Below, piece after piece: positions 34,259 to 44,478 of a stretch of DNA of 64,000 bases. This DNA is from RUG12461 sp045657665. Its GTDB lineage: Bacteria > Bacillota > Clostridia > Lachnospirales > Lachnospiraceae. The notes beneath the pieces are model-generated. The model ran no database searches. It was not told the origin of the DNA and saw only the letters and a program-made list of their open reading frames with translations. Position 1 is the first letter of the stretch, and every line of letters starts with the position of its first letter. A program made the translations under genes and the position numbers. Where the stretch lies: positions 1 through 64,000 of the forward strand of contig JAZOTN010000030.1 of NCBI GenBank assembly GCA_045657665.1, given 5' to 3'.

Positions 34259-36131
34259 ACTGACAGAAGCGCAGAAAGAAGAACTGAAAAAGAAAATGAT
34301 GGAGAAGATGAAGGCAGCCGGAGCGGATCCTGAAAAAATGTCGCCCGAATCGAAAAAAAACATGGCGAAGAAACTCAAGGCCATGAACTTCAGAGCATCA
34401 ATAGGCAAGCTGATCCGGTATATGAAACGCTATCTTCCCCTGATCATTTTTGCAGCGCTCCTTTCGATCGCCGGCACCATCCTGAATCTGATCGGACCGG
34501 GCAGGCTCTCCAAGATCACGAAACTGATCACGGACGGGCTGAAAACAACGATCGATGTCGAGGCGGTTGTGAAGATCGCGATCTCTCTTTTGATCCTGTA
34601 TGCATTCGGATTTCTGTTCAGTTACCTGCAGGGACTGATCCTGGCATCGGTGACCCAGCGCGCTTCAAAAGGGCTCCGTCAGGAGATCTCGATCAAGATC
34701 AACAGGCTTCCCCTCCGTTATTTTGACCACACCACGGTGGGAGATGTGCTTTCCCGTGTGACGAACGATGTCGATACCCTGGTACAGTCAATGAATCAGA
34801 GTCTCGGGTCTCTTGTCTCCGCGCTGACGTTGTTTTTCGGTAGCCTTTTCATGATGTTCGTCACCAACTGGATCATGGCGGTGGCAGGCGTGCTTTCCAC
34901 GCTTCTCGGTTTCTGGCTGATGTCCATGATCCTGAAACGCTCACAGAAATACTTCCTGCTGCAGCAATACGGGCTTGGCGCATTGAACGGGCATATCGAG
35001 GAAACCTATACGGGTCACGCCGTGATCAAGGCGTTTAACGGCGAGAAACAGGCCAGGGGACTCTTTGGTACGATGAACAAAAAGCTTTATAACAGCGCAT
35101 GGAAATCCCAGTTTTTTTCGGGGATGATGCCTCCGATCATGAATTTTATCGGAAATCTCGGTTATGTTGTCGTCTGTGTTGTCGGTGCTGTTTTGACGAT
35201 GCAAAAAGTGATCGGCTTTGAAGTGATCGTGGCCTTTATGTTTTACATCCGGTATTTCACACAACCTTTATCGCAGATCGCGCAGGTTGCAAACAGCATG
35301 CAGTCAGCTGCAGCGGCCAGCGACAGAGTCTTCCGTTTTCTCGGTGAAGAGGAGATGGAGGATGAAAAGAACAAGACGAAGAGACTGGATCATGTGAAAG
35401 GGGATGTGTCCTTCGATCATGTGCAGTTCGGTTATGAAGAAGGAAAGACCATTATTCATGATTTCTCTGCAGAGATAAAAGCAGGGCAGAAGATCGCGAT
35501 CGTGGGACCAACCGGCGCGGGAAAGACGACGATGGTCAATCTCCTGATGCGCTTTTACGAACTGAATGCCGGCAGGATCCGCATCGACGGGGTGCCGATC
35601 GAGGAACTGACCAGAGAAAACATACACGACCTTTTCTGTATGGTGCTGCAGGACACCTGGCTGTTTGAAGGGACAATCAAGGAAAATGTACGGTATTCCA
35701 AGACGGATCGGAGCGATGAGGAGATCATCAATGCCTGCAAGGCGGTCGGACTCCATCATTTCATCGAAACACTGCCACAGGGATATGACACCGTGCTTTC
35801 CGACAGCGCCGAACTTTCTGTGGGGCAGCGGCAGCTTATCACAATCGCCAGAGCGATGGTGGAGAATGCGCCGATGCTGATCCTGGATGAGGCTACCAGC
35901 TCCGTCGACACCAGAACGGAGGCATTGATCCAGAAAGCAATGGATGAACTGATGAAGGGGCGTACCTCTTTTGTCATTGCGCATCGCCTTTCCACGATCA
36001 AAAATGCAGATCTGATCCTGGTCATGAAAGACGGAGATATCATTGAAAGCGGTACGCATGACGAGTTGATGAAATCTGGCGGATTCTATGCGGATCTCTA
36101 CAACAGCCAGTTCGCGTTTTCTGCCGCCTGA
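34251..36131 (+). CDS. ABC exporter subunit with fused membrane and ATPase domains (canonical partner)
   Basis: The start is the ATG at 34251 with AAAGGAGGG 8 bases upstream and overlapping the previous stop; longer upstream frames lie inside the preceding gene. Residues 1-45 are a Lys/Glu/Met-rich cytosolic extension. Six membrane helices follow (about 55-330), then a full ATPase domain: Walker A GPTGAGKTT, a modified signature ELSVGQRQL and Walker B MLILDEATSSVD with the catalytic Glu. The canonical Walker B beside a degenerate partner marks a heterodimeric exporter. The length of 626 is normal for the larger half. Confidence 0.9.
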   Translation: MPELTEAQKEELKKKMMEKMKAAGADPEKMSPESKKNMAKKLKAMNFRASIGKLIRYMKRYLPLIIFAALLSIAGTILNLIGPGRLSKITKLITDGLKTTIDVEAVVKIAISLLILYAFGFLFSYLQGLILASVTQRASKGLRQEISIKINRLPLRYFDHTTVGDVLSRVTNDVDTLVQSMNQSLGSLVSALTLFFGSLFMMFVTNWIMAVAGVLSTLLGFWLMSMILKRSQKYFLLQQYGLGALNGHIEETYTGHAVIKAFNGEKQARGLFGTMNKKLYNSAWKSQFFSGMMPPIMNFIGNLGYVVVCVVGAVLTMQKVIGFEVIVAFMFYIRYFTQPLSQIAQVANSMQSAAAASDRVFRFLGEEEMEDEKNKTKRLDHVKGDVSFDHVQFGYEEGKTIIHDFSAEIKAGQKIAIVGPTGAGKTTMVNLLMRFYELNAGRIRIDGVPIEELTRENIHDLFCMVLQDTWLFEGTIKENVRYSKTDRSDEEIINACKAVGLHHFIETLPQGYDTVLSDSAELSVGQRQLITIARAMVENAPMLILDEATSSVDTRTEALIQKAMDELMKGRTSFVIAHRLSTIKNADLILVMKDGDIIESGTHDELMKSGGFYADLYNSQFAFSAA

Positions 36132-36190
36132 CAGAATATGTGGCCGCAACGGACATCTGGCGGAGGCATCGCAGGCCAACAGGAGTGCAT

Positions 36191-37426
36191 ATGAATAAGA
36201 ACACTTCGGGAGTGTTTTTCCTCTCGCATCTGGAGAACAGACTGTACAACCAGAATACGTTAAGGCTCGATCACGAGATCGACAGGAGAAGTCTGGAAAC
36301 CGCCTGGAAATCCGCGTTGGATGACTGCCCTTTTTTTGATCAGGGCTTGACGGAACAGGACGGCGCACTTTGGTTTGTACCGCATGAGAGTACATGTACG
36401 GCGGAAGATTTCTCGGAAGAAGACCCGGCAGAAGGCAAATCGATCCGCTCAGGTGATCTGGCGTGGGCAAAGGTACAGGGGGACCGGATCAGGGTTGGCG
36501 TATCTCATGCATTAACGGATGAATGCGGGAAAAAGCTTTTTACCTGTCTCATCCTTTATCATTATTTCCGGCAGGTGGATCAGAAACCTTATCCACATCC
36601 GTATGCGAGCGATTCGGGAGAGCTAAAGATCTGGGATACGGAATCAGATCTCATGGAAGATCCGATCTTTCCTTCGCCTGGCAAAAAGCCTGAGATCCGG
36701 ATCCCGCAAATGACTTTTGTATTTCCGGAGCACCTTTCCGGGCACAAAAAAGAAGCGGTGTTTCGTATCGGGGTTGATGCGAAACGCTTTTATGCGGCAA
36801 TGCGGCGGGCGTTTCCCATCAGCGGCGGGGAGTTTCAAAAGGCAAATGAACTGACGCTGCCTATCGGGAAACTGCAGTGTGTGTTTGTCTATCTTTTGCT
36901 GGCCCGTGTGATCGCAAGGATCCATCCCGAAGAGACCCTTCCGATCACGCTCCGTTGTCCGGTCAATACACGTTCCCTATGCGGAAAAGAAGATGCTCTT
37001 CGAAATTTCAGTCTTCCGCAGATTGTGGCGGCGATGTGGCCGGAGCAATTGAAACGGGAGTTACAGGCGGAAGATGTACGGGAGATCATCCGGGGATTTG
37101 AAGCACAGCTTACGGAGGATGCGATCGGCTGGCAGTTGACCGCACTGAAGGAACGGACGAAGAGCGGAGCTCTGGATCCCGATGTTGCTGCGCTTTACCA
37201 TCAGTCCATGATTGTGACGAATGTGGGAAAAGAGTATTATGAGCCGTCTCCCGGCAGGGTGCTCTCGGATGAACGGTATGCGGCGGGCGGTTATCCCTTT
37301 GCGGTTTATCTGAACCGTGTGGGAGACTCCCAGATTATCACGATCTCACAGAGTTTTGAAACAGATTGTTATTACCGGGCATTTTTGCAGGAACTGGAAA
37401 GGGAAGGGGTCATAGATGCAACTTGA
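36191..37426 (+). CDS. Divergent condensation-domain / CoA-dependent acyltransferase-like protein
   Basis: The 411-residue protein resembles the condensation/alcohol acetyltransferase fold. The usual HHxxxD active site appears as VSHALTDECGK: the second His and the Asp are kept, but the first His is Ser. The partner half has LRCPVNTRSLCG, comparable to the floor-loop region, and MIVTNVGKEYYEPSPGRV. I chose ATG 36191, 5 bases after AGGAG, over an upstream GTG-type start. It follows the exporter by 59 bases and overlaps the next condensation gene by 11 bases. It probably transfers an acyl or peptidyl group to an amine or alcohol. Confidence 0.7.
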   Translation: MNKNTSGVFFLSHLENRLYNQNTLRLDHEIDRRSLETAWKSALDDCPFFDQGLTEQDGALWFVPHESTCTAEDFSEEDPAEGKSIRSGDLAWAKVQGDRIRVGVSHALTDECGKKLFTCLILYHYFRQVDQKPYPHPYASDSGELKIWDTESDLMEDPIFPSPGKKPEIRIPQMTFVFPEHLSGHKKEAVFRIGVDAKRFYAAMRRAFPISGGEFQKANELTLPIGKLQCVFVYLLLARVIARIHPEETLPITLRCPVNTRSLCGKEDALRNFSLPQIVAAMWPEQLKRELQAEDVREIIRGFEAQLTEDAIGWQLTALKERTKSGALDPDVAALYHQSMIVTNVGKEYYEPSPGRVLSDERYAAGGYPFAVYLNRVGDSQIITISQSFETDCYYRAFLQELEREGVIDAT

Positions 37427-38645
37427 AAAAGAAAACCGGGAAGCGATGACGAAAGCGTGGGAACTGTTGCCGGGGCAGAGGCAGACTCTTTATTCTTTGA
37501 CTTATGCGCCGGAGGATTCCTTTCTGAATCTCCACAGCATGATCAAGTTGAAACCGGAAGTGGATGAAAAGCGCATGGAGGAGGCTGTCAATCTGGTATT
37601 GCAAAAACATCCTTCTCTATGCCTGCGCATCTTTCAGGACGAAGAAAGCGGAAGCTGGTATCAGCAATATGATCCCGCTCTGTTTTCACCGGTGCATACG
37701 GAGGAATTGAGCGAAGAGTCGTTGCCGGGAAAGATCGCGGCTTTACAGACACCCTTTTCTTTGGAGAACGAGCGGCTTTACCGATGCGGACTGATCAGGA
37801 CGGAAGAGGGGCTTTATCTGTATTTTGTCATCCATCATGTCATATCGGATCAAAGTGCCATGAATCTTATGATGACGCAGTTTCTGGAGACCTATCGGAC
37901 AGGCTCTTTTTCCGGGGAAGAAGATTACTATTTTTACCTGTTGAAGCAGCTGGCAGAGAAGAAGGAAGCAGCGCCATACGAAGAAGCGAGAGCGTATTTT
38001 GCAAAACGCTTTGATGAAAGGATCAAAGAGGGAATCCCGCTTGGAGCCCGCCCGGATCATGATTCGAAAGACAGGACACTGGCGACGATCATCCATCCCA
38101 TCGAAAAAAAAGAGAACAGGGATGTGAACTTTCTGAAGACGGCAGCGGTGTTAGCCTGTGCATGGTATAACGACACAAAATTCGCATTTTTACAGACGGT
38201 CAATGCCGACCGGTTTGACCCTCTTCGCCAGGCATCGACGGGATTCTTTGCCACCCTTCTCACAGTGGGGCTGGATCTGACAGAAGATGAATCTCCAAAA
38301 GCCCTGCTGGAACAGATCCGGGAGCAGAATCAATTCGCAAGAACGCATACGGAGTACTGCTACATACAGGATAAGATCGGTGACAGCTCTCTGATGCTGC
38401 GGATGAATTATCAGAAGGATGCGATGGGATGGATGCGGCAGATCGATCTTTTCGAGAGACCCGTGAAGTTTCCGGAATCGAAGATGATGTCCGGTGTGAT
38501 GGGGTTGTCTTTTCTTGACAGCACCAGGTCGGATAAGATTCAGCTTTTTCTGCGATACGCATCCGGCTGTTATCAGAAAGAGAGTATGGAACGGTATTTA
38601 AGCCTGTTTGACGAAGCGATCCAATATCTTGAAAAACCGGAGTGA
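37416..38645 (+). CDS. Stand-alone NRPS condensation domain
   Basis: The 409-residue protein is one condensation domain with a complete HHxxxD motif (FVIHHVISDQSAM). Its first residues (LEKENREAMTKAWELLPGQ) align with the linker that precedes the C domain in the two downstream synthetases, so it looks like the same C domain cut free of its A-PCP part. Shared blocks such as NRDVNFLKTAAVLACAWYN and HTEYCYIQDKIGDSSLMLR also occur in both synthetases. It overlaps the upstream gene. It should catalyse amide or ester bond formation with carrier-bound substrates, or release. Confidence 0.85.
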   Translation: MQLEKENREAMTKAWELLPGQRQTLYSLTYAPEDSFLNLHSMIKLKPEVDEKRMEEAVNLVLQKHPSLCLRIFQDEESGSWYQQYDPALFSPVHTEELSEESLPGKIAALQTPFSLENERLYRCGLIRTEEGLYLYFVIHHVISDQSAMNLMMTQFLETYRTGSFSGEEDYYFYLLKQLAEKKEAAPYEEARAYFAKRFDERIKEGIPLGARPDHDSKDRTLATIIHPIEKKENRDVNFLKTAAVLACAWYNDTKFAFLQTVNADRFDPLRQASTGFFATLLTVGLDLTEDESPKALLEQIREQNQFARTHTEYCYIQDKIGDSSLMLRMNYQKDAMGWMRQIDLFERPVKFPESKMMSGVMGLSFLDSTRSDKIQLFLRYASGCYQKESMERYLSLFDEAIQYLEKPE

Positions 38646-38667
38646 ATGATCCGGAGGAGATCAGGCC

Positions 38668-41556
38668 ATGTTATATTTTGAACATCTCAATGAAATCATC
38701 AAAACGAAACCAGATAAACCCGCCTTTACTGCGGATGGCAAGAGCATCACATTTTCCGAGCTGGATCTTGAGGCGGCGAGGATTTACCGGTTTCTGAAAG
38801 AGAAGGGGATCGGTGCAGAGCAGATCGTTCAGATCCTGATGCCGAAGGAACTGCATTTTTTCAGCTGTATGCTGGGCGTGTGGCGCGCAGGCGCGGCTTT
38901 TGTGCTTGTGCAGGACGATTACCCGCAGGAGCGGATCGACTTTATCCGAAACGACGCAAGCTGTGTCCTCGTTTTGGATCAAGGTCTGTTTGATGAGATC
39001 ATAAAAAACGAGACTCCGCTGGAAGGGTACGAAGAGACAGATCCGCATCAGCTGGCCTATGTCGTCTATACGTCCGGCTCCACCGGGACGCCGAAGGGAA
39101 TCCTGCATGAGTACGGGAACGTGGACAAATGTGTGTCCAGCGTGCCGGCGAAGGAGGACCGGGAGGATATCCCGGAGGAAAAACCGCTGGCGGGACCGCT
39201 TTCCTTCGTGCATACCATTTTAAACCTCGTTTACAATACGATGGACGGGATCACAACACTTCTCGAGCCCGAAGAGAAGCTCAGAGATTTTAATTACTTC
39301 CGGAATTTTATCTTCGAAAAGAAACTGACTTCATTTTATCTGCCGCCGTCCTATATCCGCTTATATAAGGAACCGAGTCCCTATCTGAAAGTGATCGGGA
39401 CAGGATCGGAACCTGCCAATGGGCTTTACTATCCGGGCGGCGTGCCTGCCATTAAGAATACCTACAGCTGTTCGGAAGCTGGGTTTGCCGTGATGAGCTG
39501 TATCCTTGATAAGGCCTATGACGTGGCGCCCATCGGTCGCCCGCTCCCGGGGGTGGAAGCGGTATTGATGGATGAGGATGATCACATTGTAGAGGGCGCC
39601 GGAGAAGGTGAGCTCTGTATCAAAAACGATTATTTCCGCGGCTACTTAAACCAGCCGGAGCTCACGGCACATGCGAAGCGCGGCGGTTATTTCCACACGG
39701 CGGACGTCTGCAGAAGGGATGCGGACGGGCTTTATTATATCGTCGGCCGTGCGGATGACATGATGAAGATCAATGGCAACCGGATCGAACCGGCGGAGAT
39801 CGAGGCGGCCGTGGAACAGATCACCGGCCTGGACGAAGTCATGGCAAAAGGCATTTCGCAGGATGGGAGAAATTTTGTCGCGGTCTATTACATCAGAGAA
39901 CAGGCGGAGCGTTATGGGATCCTTGAAGGGAAAAAACTTTGCATAGACGAGGAAGCCCTTCGTCAACGGCTTCCGCAGTATATGATTCCCGCGGTCTATG
40001 TGCCGCTTGATGCCTTTCCGCTTACCACAAGCGGGAAAAAGAGCCGCAAAGAACTGCCAGCGCCGGATGCGGATGCGCTGGTATCGGATTATGTAGCGCC
40101 GGAGAGCAGGATGGAGACCTATCTTTGTGAGAAGATGGCAGAGGTTCTTGGGCGTGAGAGAGTCGGCGCGGAGGATGATTTCCTCCTGTACGGCGACTCC
40201 ATGAAGTGTATCGAACTTGTCAGTACATGTGATGAGATCGCGCTCAGTTCCAAGCTGATCTTTCAGTATAAAACTCCAAGGGAGATTGCGAAACACATAC
40301 AGGAGAAGCGAACACCGGAAGAACTGGAAATGGAAAACCGCAGGGCGCAGGAGCAGGCATGGCCCCTGCTGCCGGGACAGCTTCAAAACATCTATTTTCA
40401 GGGTTATATGCCGGAATCCGACTTCCTGAATATCCCGGTTGCCGTCCGAATGAAAAAGGAAGTAGATGCCGAACGGCTTTGCCGCGCCGCAAATGAGGTT
40501 CTGCGGCATCATCCGGGGCTTCACGTCCGGATCGAAAAGGCTGATGCGACCGGTGGCTACCGCCAGAAGTATGAGGAAGATCTTTTTACGCCTGTTGTAA
40601 CAGAGGAAATGACAGAACAGGATTTCCGGACAAGGCTCCCATCCCTCAAGGCACGCTTCGAGATAGAGGGTGGGAAACTCTACCGCTGCGGTGTGATCAG
40701 CACCGAAGAGGCGCTTTACTTCTATCTGATCATCCATCATGTGATCTCGGACGGGGCTTCCGTGGATCTGCTTCGTAGAGAGATTCTGCAGAGTTATCAA
40801 CAGGAGCAGTACGCCGGTGAGCCGGATTATTATTTCGGGATCCTGAAGCACACAGAGGAAGCAAAGGAGACAGAATCCTATCGAAATGCAGCAGCATATT
40901 TCGGGAGCCGTTTTAACGACCGTATCAGATCGGGTATCCCGATCGGACTTCGGCCGGACCATGACAGCAGAGAAAGACATGCTGCGCTCCTTGCCTTCAA
41001 GGATGCTTTCGAAAGAAAACCGAACCGGGACGTGAACTTTTATATGACCGCGGCACTTCTTGCGGAAGCCTGGTACAATCATGAAGATTTTGCATTCCTG
41101 CTGACGATCTATTCCGACCGGGACGACCCGGTGAGGCTCGCTTCGGCGGGGTATCTGGCAGCGTTCCTCGCATTGGGACTTGATACGACAAAACCGTCAG
41201 TGGAGTTGTTACGGGAAATGAAGGAGCAGAACGAATATGCGATCACACATACGGAATACTCCTATGTGGATGACCGGATCGGAGATTCTTCCATGATGCT
41301 TCGCTTCAATTATCAGAAGGATGAGAACGGCGGACAGGATACAACGGACCTTGTGGAGGAAAAACTCAAACTCCCGAATGCGATGATCATGCCGGGTGTC
41401 TTCAGCGTGACCTTCTTTGATCACGGAACCTACGAAAAGATCGGATTTGCGATCACTTATGTAAAAGACTGTTACGAGAAGGAGAGCGTGGAGCGATACG
41501 CAGAGCTTTTCTTTAAAGCAGTCGACCATTTGGAGGAAAAAGATGCTGTACTTTGA
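38668..41556 (+). CDS. NRPS-type synthetase, domain order A-PCP-C (copy 1)
   Basis: Residues 1-460 are an adenylation domain: A3 YVVYTSGSTGTPKGI, A5 NTYSCSEAG, A7/A8 GRADDMMKINGNRIEPAEIE and A10 TSGKKSRKEL. Residues about 475-550 are a carrier protein with DDFLLYGDSMKCIEL; the Ser for phosphopantetheine is present, but the loop is one residue shorter than the usual FFxxGGDS. Residues 560-962 are a condensation domain with LIIHHVISDGAS. The order with C at the end is the reverse of a standard module. In the A4 region the Asp that normally binds the amino group is not evident (GPLSFVHTILNLVYN), so the substrate may not be a standard alpha-amino acid. It overlaps the next copy by 14 bases. Confidence 0.9.
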   Translation: MLYFEHLNEIIKTKPDKPAFTADGKSITFSELDLEAARIYRFLKEKGIGAEQIVQILMPKELHFFSCMLGVWRAGAAFVLVQDDYPQERIDFIRNDASCVLVLDQGLFDEIIKNETPLEGYEETDPHQLAYVVYTSGSTGTPKGILHEYGNVDKCVSSVPAKEDREDIPEEKPLAGPLSFVHTILNLVYNTMDGITTLLEPEEKLRDFNYFRNFIFEKKLTSFYLPPSYIRLYKEPSPYLKVIGTGSEPANGLYYPGGVPAIKNTYSCSEAGFAVMSCILDKAYDVAPIGRPLPGVEAVLMDEDDHIVEGAGEGELCIKNDYFRGYLNQPELTAHAKRGGYFHTADVCRRDADGLYYIVGRADDMMKINGNRIEPAEIEAAVEQITGLDEVMAKGISQDGRNFVAVYYIREQAERYGILEGKKLCIDEEALRQRLPQYMIPAVYVPLDAFPLTTSGKKSRKELPAPDADALVSDYVAPESRMETYLCEKMAEVLGRERVGAEDDFLLYGDSMKCIELVSTCDEIALSSKLIFQYKTPREIAKHIQEKRTPEELEMENRRAQEQAWPLLPGQLQNIYFQGYMPESDFLNIPVAVRMKKEVDAERLCRAANEVLRHHPGLHVRIEKADATGGYRQKYEEDLFTPVVTEEMTEQDFRTRLPSLKARFEIEGGKLYRCGVISTEEALYFYLIIHHVISDGASVDLLRREILQSYQQEQYAGEPDYYFGILKHTEEAKETESYRNAAAYFGSRFNDRIRSGIPIGLRPDHDSRERHAALLAFKDAFERKPNRDVNFYMTAALLAEAWYNHEDFAFLLTIYSDRDDPVRLASAGYLAAFLALGLDTTKPSVELLREMKEQNEYAITHTEYSYVDDRIGDSSMMLRFNYQKDENGGQDTTDLVEEKLKLPNAMIMPGVFSVTFFDHGTYEKIGFAITYVKDCYEKESVERYAELFFKAVDHLEEKDAVL

Positions 41557-44428
41557 TCTGTTGGAGGAAACCATTCGGGAAAAACCGGACAAAAATGCTT
41601 TTGTATGGAACGGAGAAAGCCTTACCTTTGCACAGCTGGATACCGAGGCCGCAAAAGTATACGGGTTCCTGAAAAAACAGAATATCGGAGCGGAAAATAT
41701 CGTTATGGTTCTGATGCCGAAGGCACTTCATTTCTTCAGCTGTATGCTGGGTGTTTGGAGAGCCGGAGCTGCGTTTGTACTGGTTCAGGATAACTATCCA
41801 AAGGATCGGATCGATTTTATCCGGGAGGAAACGGAATGTGTTCTGGCGCTGGATCAGAAGCTTTTTGATGAAATCATGACAAGTACGGAGCCGCTTCCGG
41901 GCCATGAAGAATCTGATCCTCATCAGCTTGCATACGTGGTCTATACCTCCGGTTCCACGGGTACGCCAAAAGGTATTATGCATGAATACGGAAATGTGGA
42001 TCGCTGTGTCTCCAGTGTTCCGGAGGGACGCAAAAAAAACCTTCCGGACGGGAAACCGCTGATGGGGCCGCTTTCCTTTGTGCATACTATTTTGGAGCTT
42101 GTTTACAACACCATGGATGGTCTCACGACTTACCTGGAGCCGGAAGAAAAGCTTCGCGATTTCAATTATTTCAAGGAATACATTCTTGAGAAAAAAATGG
42201 AATCCATCTATCTCCCGCCTTCCTATATCAGGATCTACAAAGAGCCGAGTCCTTATCTCAAGGTGATCGGAACCGGTTCCGAACCGGCCAACGGTCTTTA
42301 TTATCCGGACGGAAAGCCGTCTATCCTGAATACCTACAGCTGCTCCGAGGCAGGATTTGCGGTTATGAACTTCCTGTTGGACAAGCCCTATGATGTGGCT
42401 CCGATCGGAAGGCCTCTTCCCGGCGTGGAGGTGGCTTTGATGGATGATGACGGAAATATCGTAGAGGGAGAGGGGGAAGGTGAACTCTGCATCAGGAGTG
42501 ATTATTTCCGTGGCTACATCAACCGCCCGGAGCAGACCGAAAAAGCAAAGCGCGGAGGATACCTCCATACAGCCGATATCTGCCGGAGAGACGCGGAAGG
42601 TCTTTATTACGTGATTGGCCGGGCAGATGACATGATCAAGATCAACGGCAACCGCATCGAGCCTGCGGAGATCGAGGCAGCTGTCGCAAAATGCACCGGA
42701 CTTGAAAAAGTGGTTGCAAAGGGATTTTCCGAAAGAGGACGTTCTTATGTGGCGGTTTATTTCCTTCGCGGCGAAGCGGAAAAGCTCGGTAAAATGGATG
42801 GCGATCACCTTGACGTTGACCGGGACAAGCTGGAGGAAATTCTTCCCAGATACATGATCCCGACTTATTATATACCCCTTGCTGCTTTCCCCTTAAATGC
42901 CAGCGGCAAGATCAACAAGAAGGCTCTGAAAGCACCTGAAACAAAGCATGAAGCCGGTTCCTTAAAAGAGCCTGCAAATGAAACCGAACGGTATCTCTGT
43001 GAAAACATGGCAAAGATTCTCGGCGTTGATCAAGTCGGAGCCGATGAAGATTTTTTTGAAGCCGGCGGTGATTCCGTCCGCTGCATACAGTTCGTCAGCC
43101 TTTGCGAGGATTTGGACATCAGTGCCGCAAAGGTGTTTAAGTACAGAACGCCCATCGCGCTCGCAAAGAACTGCCGGATGAAACGATCGGAGGAAGAACT
43201 TGCAAAAGAGAATGAAGAAGCCATGAAGGAAACCTTCCCGCTTCTTCCGGGGCAGCTCGAAAACATTTACTGTCAGAACTACGCGAAAGAAAGCGGCTTC
43301 TTAAATCAGTGTCTGTACTGGAAATTGAGCAGTCTTGTGGACGCGGAAACTTTCGCGGAAGTAGTAAACAAGGTTCTTCTGGCGCATCCCGGACTTCATA
43401 TGCGTATTTTTAAAGATTCTGACGGAAATTACAGGCAATGTCATGATCCAAAACTCTACAAAAAAGTGGAGATTGAGGATATCGGGGAAGAAGAACGCGA
43501 CGGTCTCCTTGCCGAATTCGGCGCTCCGATTCCGATCGAAAACGGCAGGCTTTATCGCTGCAGGATCCTCAGAACGGAGAAAGGACTCTATTTCTATGTC
43601 GCGGTGCATCATGTTATCACGGATGGATCGGCCATGAGGCTTTTCAGCGGAGACATCATGAAAACGCTCGCGAAAAAAGACTATGTGATCGAAAAGGATT
43701 ATTATTACGCCGTCTTAAAAAGGATTCTGAGAGCAAAGGGCGGCGAGGATTATCAGGAAGCAGAGCGGTTTTTCAGAGAACGATTTCAGAGAATCCGGTC
43801 AGAGGGCACACCGCTCGGACTGAAAAAGGACAGGGAGTCTAATGAACGGAACGCGGATCTCATCCGGATGGACCGGCAGTTTGAGAGAAAGGAAAACCGG
43901 GACAGCAATTTTTATCTCACTGCCTGTGCGCTTGCGGAGGCCTGGTACAACGAAGCGGAGCATGCATTCATCACGATGATCTACGGCTGCCGGGATGATC
44001 ACGACCGCGTTTCTGCTTTCGGTCTTCTTGTAAACAACATGACCATGTGTCTTGACGCAGGAGAGGACGCCGATCCCGGGGAAATGCTCAGCTCCATGGA
44101 AGAGCAGGTGCAAAAGGGAATCGCCTGCCCCGAATACTCTTATATCGAACAGGACGTCGGCGACAGCTCTGATATGCTTCGATATATCTACCAGAAGGAT
44201 GTATATCGAAAAGGAAAACCTAACCCGCTCATCGATGAGAACATCGAGCTTGTGGACCGGAGCAAGATGCCCGGCTCCGTCAGTATCAGCATCATTGACA
44301 ATACAGGAGAAGAGCAGATTCGTATTTCCATCCGGTATTCAACAAGCAATTATGACAGGGAAAGCATCGAGCGCTATATCGGACTGATTTCAAAAGCAGT
44401 GGATTATCTGGAAGCACGGAAGGAATAG
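41543..44428 (+). CDS. NRPS-type synthetase, domain order A-PCP-C (copy 2)
   Basis: The 961 residues match copy 1 along their whole length, most closely in the adenylation half (FFSCMLGVWRAGAAFVLVQD and LKVIGTGSEPANGLYYP are identical), so the pair arose by tandem duplication. A domain: YTSGSTGTPKGI, NTYSCSEAGFAV, GRADDMIKINGNRIEPAEIE, NASGKINKKAL. The carrier protein has the full DEDFFEAGGDSVRCIQF motif. The condensation domain has YVAVHHVITDGSAM. No thioesterase or reductase follows. The carrier Ser would need a phosphopantetheinyl transferase encoded elsewhere. A 3'-terminal C domain could release the product by amide or ester formation. Confidence 0.9.
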   Translation: MLYFDLLEETIREKPDKNAFVWNGESLTFAQLDTEAAKVYGFLKKQNIGAENIVMVLMPKALHFFSCMLGVWRAGAAFVLVQDNYPKDRIDFIREETECVLALDQKLFDEIMTSTEPLPGHEESDPHQLAYVVYTSGSTGTPKGIMHEYGNVDRCVSSVPEGRKKNLPDGKPLMGPLSFVHTILELVYNTMDGLTTYLEPEEKLRDFNYFKEYILEKKMESIYLPPSYIRIYKEPSPYLKVIGTGSEPANGLYYPDGKPSILNTYSCSEAGFAVMNFLLDKPYDVAPIGRPLPGVEVALMDDDGNIVEGEGEGELCIRSDYFRGYINRPEQTEKAKRGGYLHTADICRRDAEGLYYVIGRADDMIKINGNRIEPAEIEAAVAKCTGLEKVVAKGFSERGRSYVAVYFLRGEAEKLGKMDGDHLDVDRDKLEEILPRYMIPTYYIPLAAFPLNASGKINKKALKAPETKHEAGSLKEPANETERYLCENMAKILGVDQVGADEDFFEAGGDSVRCIQFVSLCEDLDISAAKVFKYRTPIALAKNCRMKRSEEELAKENEEAMKETFPLLPGQLENIYCQNYAKESGFLNQCLYWKLSSLVDAETFAEVVNKVLLAHPGLHMRIFKDSDGNYRQCHDPKLYKKVEIEDIGEEERDGLLAEFGAPIPIENGRLYRCRILRTEKGLYFYVAVHHVITDGSAMRLFSGDIMKTLAKKDYVIEKDYYYAVLKRILRAKGGEDYQEAERFFRERFQRIRSEGTPLGLKKDRESNERNADLIRMDRQFERKENRDSNFYLTACALAEAWYNEAEHAFITMIYGCRDDHDRVSAFGLLVNNMTMCLDAGEDADPGEMLSSMEEQVQKGIACPEYSYIEQDVGDSSDMLRYIYQKDVYRKGKPNPLIDENIELVDRSKMPGSVSISIIDNTGEEQIRISIRYSTSNYDRESIERYIGLISKAVDYLEARKE

Positions 44429-44478
44429 TGATATAGTCGGATCACAAAAGAAAAGCAATGTAGAAAGAGGTATATAAA

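Noticed and set aside
39646..42808. Very long minus-strand frames opposite the synthetase genes
   Set aside because: They mirror high-scoring A-PCP-C coding sequence and carry no motif; they arise from codon bias.
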